Shown in pieces: positions 6,007 through 10,016 of a DNA stretch of 10,016 nt. The notes beneath the pieces are model-generated. The model made no database searches. It saw nothing but the letters and a program-made list of their open reading frames with translations, and was not told the DNA's origin. The position numbers were made by a program, and so were the translations under genes. Within the stretch, counting starts at the first letter, position 1; each line of letters starts with the position of its first letter. The DNA lies in assembly GCA_027044735.1 (NCBI GenBank), contig JALUBW010000177.1:1-10016 (forward strand), in the 5' to 3' direction. The stretch comes from Anaerolineales bacterium. GTDB lineage: Bacteria; Chloroflexota; Anaerolineae; Anaerolineales; DRMV01.

Positions 6007-6417
6007 ATGAGCAAAGCCGGCTTTCGCGAGCGTGAGCATACCGCGGATTGGGCGCTGGAAGTTTGGGCTCCCGGTTTTGTCGGCTTGTTGGAACAGGCGG
6101 CGCGCGGCGTGGAGCATTTGAGCGGCACGCGCGTTGACGAAACCGCACCGCCCGTCACCCACCGCCTTTCCCTCCCCGCCGAAGATGCGGAGACCGCGCT
6201 GGTGGAGTTTCTGAACGAATTGCTTTTCCTGCGTGATGTACATGGGCGCTGGTATCGCCCCGTCCATCTCGCTTGGGATGGCAAACTCCTTCAGGGTGAA
6301 TTGCGTGGTTTCCCCATTGCCGAGGTGGAAAAGGAGGTGAAAGCCGCCACGTACCACAACCTGCACGTTTCCCACGACCAAAACGGCTGGCGCGCGGTTG
6401 TGGTTTTGGATGTTTGA
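6007..6417 (+). CDS. Archease
   Basis: A 136-residue protein, normal for the family. The ATG at 6007 has GGAG (5997-6000) 6 bases upstream; the in-frame TTG at 5995 would overlap that site and is rejected. Family hallmarks are 'REHTADWALEVWA' near the N terminus (H11, D14), the amphipathic 'LVEFLNELLFL' helix at about 65-75, 'VKAATYHNLHV' at 111-121 (K112, T115, Y116, H117) and a terminal 'VVVLDV' with Asp135. Archeases activate the RtcB RNA ligase by accelerating its guanylylation and help it turn over in tRNA splicing and RNA repair. No rtcB gene is visible in the window. The next gene starts 50 bases downstream and might be cotranscribed, without an obvious functional link. Confidence 0.92.
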   Translation: MSKAGFREREHTADWALEVWAPGFVGLLEQAARGVEHLSGTRVDETAPPVTHRLSLPAEDAETALVEFLNELLFLRDVHGRWYRPVHLAWDGKLLQGELRGFPIAEVEKEVKAATYHNLHVSHDQNGWRAVVVLDV

Positions 6418-6467
6418 CTTTTCCCCTTCTTCTCCGAAACCGAGCGTTTATGGGTTAGGAGGATGCC

Positions 6468-7493
6468 ATGACCGACCTTTTGCCCATTCCCCCGCATTTT
6501 CAGCCCGATACAGTTGGGCGGCTTTGGAAGGTGAATTATGAAGCGCGGGCGCAGGAGGCGCGCTCTTGGGCTGTTCGCCATGCCATCCAGCCCGCCGCGC
6601 AGGACGAATTTCGTATAGCCATTGTATTGATTGATGTCCAAAACACTTTTTGCCTGCCCGATTTTGAACTTTTTGTCGCCGGACGCTCCGGCAACGGCGC
6701 GGTTGAGGATAACATCCGCCTTTGTCGCTACATCTACCAGAATTTGCACCGCATTACCCACATTGCCGCCACGATGGACACGCACCTGCCCATGCAGATT
6801 TTCCACGCGCCGTTTTGGGTGGATGCGGAAGGCAACCATCCCGCGCCGTTCACGATGATTTCGCGCGAGGATGTTGAGCAAGGAAAGTGGCGTTTCAACC
6901 CCGCGCTTGCCGATGTTTTGGGCTTGACGCCCTCCCAAGCCGAGCGCTACGTGCGGCACTACGTTGAAACATTAGCGGCGCGGGGCAAGTATCAGCACAC
7001 GGTTTGGCCTTTCCATGCCATGTTGGGCGGCGTGGGGCACGCGCTTGTGCCTGCGGTGGAGGAGGCGATTTTCTTCCACAGCATCGCCCGCTATGCCCAG
7101 CCGGAGTTCATCCTCAAGGGGCAACATCCCCTCACCGAGCACTATTCCGCCCTTGCGCCGGAGGTCAACACCGACCCCGACGGCAACCAACTCGTCCCGC
7201 CGAATGAGCGGCTGGTGGAAATTGTGCTTGAATACGATGCGGTGGTGATAACCGGGCAGGCGAAGAGCCACTGCGTCGCTTGGACGGTGGAAGACCTGCT
7301 CAAGGCGCTTGCCGAGCGCGGCAAAGCCGATTTTGCTTCTAAAATTTATTTACTGGAAGATACGACCTCGCCGGTAGTAGTCCCCGGCGCAGATTTCACC
7401 GAAGCCGCCGATGAAGCCTACGCCCGCTTTGCCGAACTCGGCGCTCATCGCATCACTACCGCCACCCCGCTGGCGGAATTGGCCGCAAGTTGA
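6468..7493 (+). CDS. Large nicotinamidase-like cysteine hydrolase (isochorismatase fold)
   Basis: A 341-residue protein with AGGAGG (6457-6462) 5 bases before the ATG. It has all elements of the nicotinamidase (PncA/Pnc1) active site. The nucleophile is Cys269 in 'GQAKSHCV', the catalytic Asp is D56 in 'LIDVQNTF', and the catalytic Lys is K217 in 'ILKGQHPLTEHYSAL'. The metal ligands are D104 and H106 in 'MDTHLP', H113, and H183 in 'WPFH'. It should hydrolyse nicotinamide to nicotinate and ammonia in the cytoplasm. It is much longer than PncA (about 190-215 residues), with an N-terminal extension of about 48 residues and an insertion of roughly 55 residues between H113 and H183. The following gene encodes nicotinate phosphoribosyltransferase, the next step of NAD salvage, which supports this function. 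Another amide substrate of the isochorismatase superfamily cannot be excluded. Confidence 0.87.
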   Translation: MTDLLPIPPHFQPDTVGRLWKVNYEARAQEARSWAVRHAIQPAAQDEFRIAIVLIDVQNTFCLPDFELFVAGRSGNGAVEDNIRLCRYIYQNLHRITHIAATMDTHLPMQIFHAPFWVDAEGNHPAPFTMISREDVEQGKWRFNPALADVLGLTPSQAERYVRHYVETLAARGKYQHTVWPFHAMLGGVGHALVPAVEEAIFFHSIARYAQPEFILKGQHPLTEHYSALAPEVNTDPDGNQLVPPNERLVEIVLEYDAVVITGQAKSHCVAWTVEDLLKALAERGKADFASKIYLLEDTTSPVVVPGADFTEAADEAYARFAELGAHRITTATPLAELAAS

Positions 7494-7525
7494 GCCTCCA
7501 AAGAGGTTGATTAGCAAAATCCACG

Positions 7526-7724
7526 ACTCTTTTATATTTTCGCACGGGGAGCAGGGGGGACACAGGGAGGCTCTTTTTTCTCCGTGTCCTCTGTGTTCCC
7601 TGTGTGAGAAAACGCTACGAGGTGTAACTCTTTGATACTTTCACACGGGGAGCACGGGGGACACAGGGGGGGAGGGTCTCTGTGCCCGCTGTGTTCCCTG
7701 TGTGAGAAAACGCTACGAGGTGAA
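7526..7724. repeat. Tandem duplication of a ~100-bp GC-rich palindromic repeat
   Basis: Unit 1 (7526-7626, 101 bases) and unit 2 (7627-7724, 98 bases) are arranged head to tail. The first 42 bases of each differ at only four positions, and the last 34 bases before the 'gaggtg' end (7591-7624 and 7689-7722) are identical. The middle is more diverged. Each unit contains partly complementary halves of the type 'cacacggggagcac' and 'ctgtgttccctgtgtg', so each can fold into a long imperfect hairpin. Both units end in GAGGTG, and the second copy serves as ribosome binding site of the downstream gene. The rest of the 234-base gap (7494-7525) shows nothing else. Confidence 0.85.
7717..7722 (+). promoter_or_regulatory. 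Repeat-derived ribosome binding site of pncB
   Basis: GAGGTG lies 5 bases before the ATG at 7728 and is the last part of the second tandem repeat unit. The first unit carries the same site at 7619-7624, located 7 bases before an in-frame TTG at 7632. Confidence 0.7.
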
Positions 7725-7727
7725 ACT

Positions 7728-9068
7728 ATGAGCATTTTTGACGGAAAACGTCTGACCGCCGACGAAATGGGTATTGACATTGAGGGCATCCGCCGCGGAA
7801 TTTACGCCGACAAGTATTTTGTGAACATCGCGCATTTGCTGGCAGGCTTGAGCGCGGAGGGCTACACCTACCGCGGCGAGCACGCCCGCTTGCCCTTGGA
7901 GCAGGTGCGCGGCCTGCCAATTGGCGAGATGAATGTGGAAATGCAGTGGTTCACCCGCCGGCGCGGCAAAACCGTGGTCGCAGGCACCGACGCCGCGCTG
8001 GAAATACTCCGTCACGCCGCGGGCTATTGGGAAAACGGGAAGTTTGTCGGCACCGGTGAGTCGCTTCAGGTTTGGGCAGTTGAGGATGGCGATACTGTGA
8101 CCTACCACGGCGACGTGCGCGCCGTCCAGCCCGTGTTGCGCGTCCGCGGTCGTTATCGCGATTTCGGACCTTTGGAAACCGTGACGCTCGGCTACCTCAC
8201 CCGCCTGAGCCGCATTGCTACCAACACCTACGAGGTTTTGGAAGCCGCGCGCGGCAAGCCGGTGCTTTTCTTCCCCGCGCGGTTTGACCTGCCCGCGGTG
8301 CAGGCGGCGGATGGCTATGCCTACGCCATCGGCGTCGCCCGATACAACTACGACCACAACGCCGAGGTCAAGCCTTTCATCTCCACCGACGCCCAAGGCG
8401 CTTGGTGGGGAGCGAAAGGCGGCGGCACAACCGCCCACGCTTTTTTGGCTTGCTTCTTGGGCGATATTCCGGAGGCAATGCTGGCGTTTGCCCGCCAGTT
8501 GCCGCCCGAAGTGCCGCGCATCGCGTTGGTGGATTTCAACAACCGCTGTGCGCGCGATGCCGTCCGCGTTGCCAAAGCCATGTTTGACGAATACCGCCGT
8601 TTGAAAGAAGCCGGCAAGCCCGAAGAGGCGGCGCACTTTCGCTTGTTCGGTGTGCGCCTGGATACCGCGGGCGACATCCGCGATTACGAACTTCAGCCGT
8701 TAGGCTCGCCCGAGTTAGACCTTGGCGTGAACCCGCGCTTGGTGTGGCAGGTGCGCGAGGCTTTAGACCACGCTTGGGAGAATTGGGATTTGCCCGCGGA
8801 ATGGCGCGGCGAGGCGCGCCGTTACTGCCAAGAGGTGAAAATTGTGGTTTCGGGCGGCTTCAAGCCCGAAAAAATTACCTTGTTTGAGCGTTTGGGAGTG
8901 CCGGTTGACTTTTACGGCGTTGGTTCGTGGTTTTACGACAACCACGGTGCGACCAACACCGATTTCACAGCCGACGTGGTGCGCGTTTGCATCGGCAATG
9001 AGTGGGTGCCGATGGCAAAAGTGGGGCGTAAAGCCTGCGAAAACCCCGCGCTGCAGCGGATTTGGTAA
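7728..9068 (+). CDS. pncB: Nicotinate phosphoribosyltransferase
   Basis: A 446-residue enzyme. It converts nicotinate, PRPP and ATP to nicotinate mononucleotide in the Preiss-Handler NAD salvage pathway. Recognisable elements in order are 'GIYADKYFVN' (24-33), the PncB-like N-terminal barrel part with 'EMQWFTRR' (71-78), 'FFPARFDLP' (181-189), and 'GGGTTAHAFLA' (231-241) with H237 at the position of the conserved GT-x-x-H catalytic histidine. They continue with 'ALVDFNNR' (266-273), 'GVRLDTAGD' (308-316), and the phosphate-binding 'VSGGF' (374-378) followed by 'VPVDFYGVGS' (391-400). The frame is open upstream to a TTG at 7632, but those 32 residues are translated repeat sequence, so the ATG at 7728 is chosen. 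With the nicotinamidase upstream it forms a two-step salvage module. Confidence 0.95.
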   Translation: MSIFDGKRLTADEMGIDIEGIRRGIYADKYFVNIAHLLAGLSAEGYTYRGEHARLPLEQVRGLPIGEMNVEMQWFTRRRGKTVVAGTDAALEILRHAAGYWENGKFVGTGESLQVWAVEDGDTVTYHGDVRAVQPVLRVRGRYRDFGPLETVTLGYLTRLSRIATNTYEVLEAARGKPVLFFPARFDLPAVQAADGYAYAIGVARYNYDHNAEVKPFISTDAQGAWWGAKGGGTTAHAFLACFLGDIPEAMLAFARQLPPEVPRIALVDFNNRCARDAVRVAKAMFDEYRRLKEAGKPEEAAHFRLFGVRLDTAGDIRDYELQPLGSPELDLGVNPRLVWQVREALDHAWENWDLPAEWRGEARRYCQEVKIVVSGGFKPEKITLFERLGVPVDFYGVGSWFYDNHGATNTDFTADVVRVCIGNEWVPMAKVGRKACENPALQRIW

Positions 9069-9144
9069 GGACGCGCAATGCTATGCCGTATTCTGTTAAA
9101 CTTCTGCAAGAAAAGCCCATTTTTATACCTTGTTTGCCGCGCGG

Positions 9145-9153
9145 TGGTATAAT
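9145..9153 (+). promoter_or_regulatory. Extended -10 promoter, probably giving a leaderless mRNA
   Basis: TGGTATAAT has a perfect -10 hexamer at 9148-9153, identical in nine bases to the EF-P promoter at 4009-4017. The expected transcription start 6-7 bases downstream coincides with the ATG at 9160. No Shine-Dalgarno sequence precedes that ATG. The 91-base gap 9069-9159 holds nothing else I can identify. Confidence 0.6.
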
Positions 9154-9159
9154 GGAAAT

Positions 9160-9612
9160 ATGAAACCGGAGGAGCGAACCGTCAAACCCACATTGACCGA
9201 AACCGATGCCAAAGAGGAGCGGTCGTCAAGCCGTCTTGTTCGGATTTTGGCAGTAGCGGGTGTGATTACGCTGGCCTTGCTGATTGCCTTTGTGGTTTAT
9301 TTGCTCAGCCCCGGCACACCCACCGACCGCATCCGAGATATTTTCATCATCTTCATGGCATTGGAAGGGCTGGTAATCGGTATAGCGTTGCTGGTTTTGG
9401 TTGTACAACTTGCGGTCTTGATAAACTTGATCCAACATGAAATCCGTCCAATCTTGGATTCTACAACGCAGACGGTGCAAACTTTGCAAGGGACGGCCAC
9501 ATTCCTAAGTGAGCATGTTGCAGAGCCGGTGATCAAGTTGAATGAAACGGTAGCCGCATTAGGTGCAATTGTCACAGCGTTGAAATTCGTGCGTGGTCGT
9601 TCCAAAAAATAG
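9160..9612 (+). CDS. Two-helix membrane protein, DUF948/YtxG-like
   Basis: A 150-residue protein. The ATG at 9160 is preferred over the TTG at 9130, which lies upstream of the promoter's -10 box. A charged N-terminal tail (1-26) is followed by a hydrophobic helix at about 27-49, a short polar loop 'SPGTPTDRIRD', a long hydrophobic helix at about 61-91, and an amphipathic region at 92-140 rich in Thr, Gln and Val. The C terminus is basic (RGRSKK). This layout, and a YtxH-like gene 18 bases downstream, resemble the YtxG/YtxH pairs of Firmicutes, which belong to general-stress operons. The similarity is by architecture and context rather than by clear motifs, so the family assignment is tentative. 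A GGAGGAG at 9168-9174 lies inside the coding sequence and has no start codon at a usable distance. Confidence 0.75.
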   Translation: MKPEERTVKPTLTETDAKEERSSSRLVRILAVAGVITLALLIAFVVYLLSPGTPTDRIRDIFIIFMALEGLVIGIALLVLVVQLAVLINLIQHEIRPILDSTTQTVQTLQGTATFLSEHVAEPVIKLNETVAALGAIVTALKFVRGRSKK

Positions 9613-9630
9613 CGAATAAGGAGGAAGAAA

Positions 9631-10016
9631 ATGGCGGAAAACAATGATTTTGGTGCTTTCTTGGCTGGTGTAATTGTTGGTGGAGTGATGGGTGCTCTCG
9701 CTGCGCTCATGATGGCGCCTCAATCGGGTGAAGAAACCCGCACTTTGTTAAAGGAAAAAGGCATTGTTATCAAAGAGCGAGCGACGGAAAACGCCGAAGA
9801 GGCGTTGAAACGCGCCGAAGAGGCCCGCAAGAAGGCAGAAGAAGCCCTTGCCGCGGCTCGCAAGAAGGCAGAAGAAGCCGCTAAAATTGCGCAAGAGCGG
9901 GCTATCACCTTGCAGCAGCGCGGCCAAGAGGTGGTTGATGAGGTTGCCAAGAAGGTTAAAAGCGCCAAGGAGGAAGCCGAGGCAAAGGCTTCTGCCGATA
10001 TTGAAGGTGAGGCTGA
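9631..10016 (+). CDS. YtxH-like coiled-coil protein, 3' end missing
   Basis: The frame opens at the ATG at 9631, which has AAGGAGG (9618-9624) 6 bases upstream, and stays open to the window edge; 128 complete codons are visible. The N-terminal part 'FLAGVIVGGVMGALAALM' (residues 10-27) is a Gly-rich hydrophobic helix, followed by 'MAPQSGEETRTLLKEKG'. That helix plus 'AP-x-SG-x-E-x-R' is the YtxH signature. From about residue 48 on it is a highly charged Ala/Glu/Lys coiled coil with an 11-residue repeat ('RKKAEEALAAA' then 'RKKAEEAAKIA'). It is probably membrane-anchored and linked with general stress or the envelope, as for other YtxH proteins, whose exact role is not known. It is likely cotranscribed with the preceding membrane protein. 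Confidence 0.85.
   Translation, partial: MAENNDFGAFLAGVIVGGVMGALAALMMAPQSGEETRTLLKEKGIVIKERATENAEEALKRAEEARKKAEEALAAARKKAEEAAKIAQERAITLQQRGQEVVDEVAKKVKSAKEEAEAKASADIEGEA
9826..9879 (+). repeat. In-gene direct repeat encoding an 11-residue coiled-coil unit
   Basis: A 21-base sequence at 9826-9846 recurs exactly at 9859-9879, a 33-base (11-codon) period within the YtxH-like gene. The identity at DNA level, including third positions, points to a recent internal duplication or gene-conversion event. An 11-residue period suits a right-handed hendecad coiled coil. Confidence 0.8.

Noticed and set aside
5853..6284. Upstream extension of the DUF5666 frame to a start at 6284
   Set aside because: This part is antisense to archease. 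The start at 5852 has a strong ribosome binding site and a proper signal peptide.
7526..7724. CRISPR-like appearance of the repeated blocks
   Set aside because: There are only two units of about 100 bases, adjacent without spacers, and no cas genes.
7411..7789. Short frames on both strands reading HGEHGGHR and CPLCSLCEKT-like peptides, with a CxxC-like look
   Set aside because: They come from the tandem GC-rich repeat, not from a zinc-binding protein.
9079..9153. A 24-codon plus-strand frame before the DUF948-like gene
   Set aside because: It ends inside the -10 box of the promoter, has no ribosome binding site and shows no protein features.

Overview
The window looks like a piece of a Chloroflexota genome, most likely from an Anaerolineae-like bacterium. 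This is inferred from moderately high GC, short intergenic gaps, Shine-Dalgarno starts, 'TGGTATAAT'-type extended -10 promoters, an archease and a Thermus-like elongation factor P, and short dispersed palindromic repeats between genes. The taxonomic assignment is a judgement, not a database result.

Layout. (a) 1-3953, plus strand: the 3' part of a solute-binding protein gene, two CUT1-type ABC permease genes and a DMT/EamA transporter gene, tightly packed and probably one transcription unit. A 13-bp-arm palindrome lies between the binding-protein gene and the first permease gene. No ATPase gene is present in the visible part. (b) 4047-4607, plus: elongation factor P with its own extended -10 promoter. 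(c) 4608-4886: a 279-base non-coding cluster of dispersed repeats, ending in a strong terminator for the convergent minus-strand gene. (d) 4887-5852, minus: an exported protein with three DUF5666-like repeats and a Gly/His/Met-rich linker. (e) 6007-6417, plus: archease. (f) 6468-9068, plus: a large nicotinamidase-like cysteine hydrolase and nicotinate phosphoribosyltransferase, separated by a tandemly duplicated repeat of about 100 bp that supplies the ribosome binding site of the second gene. (g) 9160-10016, plus: a two-helix membrane protein and a YtxH-like coiled-coil protein that runs off the window, probably a cell-envelope/stress operon.

How the genes work together. The first block imports a sugar or glycerol-3-phosphate-like solute, with an adjacent drug/metabolite-type permease of unknown substrate. 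The nicotinamidase and phosphoribosyltransferase form two consecutive steps of NAD salvage (nicotinamide to nicotinate to nicotinate mononucleotide, the Preiss-Handler route). EF-P and archease are translation and RNA-repair housekeeping genes. I see no defence system, prophage, CRISPR array, transposase or RNA gene. The points most worth a second look are the unusually long nicotinamidase, the repeat-derived leader of pncB, a probable leaderless transcript at 9160, the Arg at the EF-P tip, and the nested palindromic repeats.
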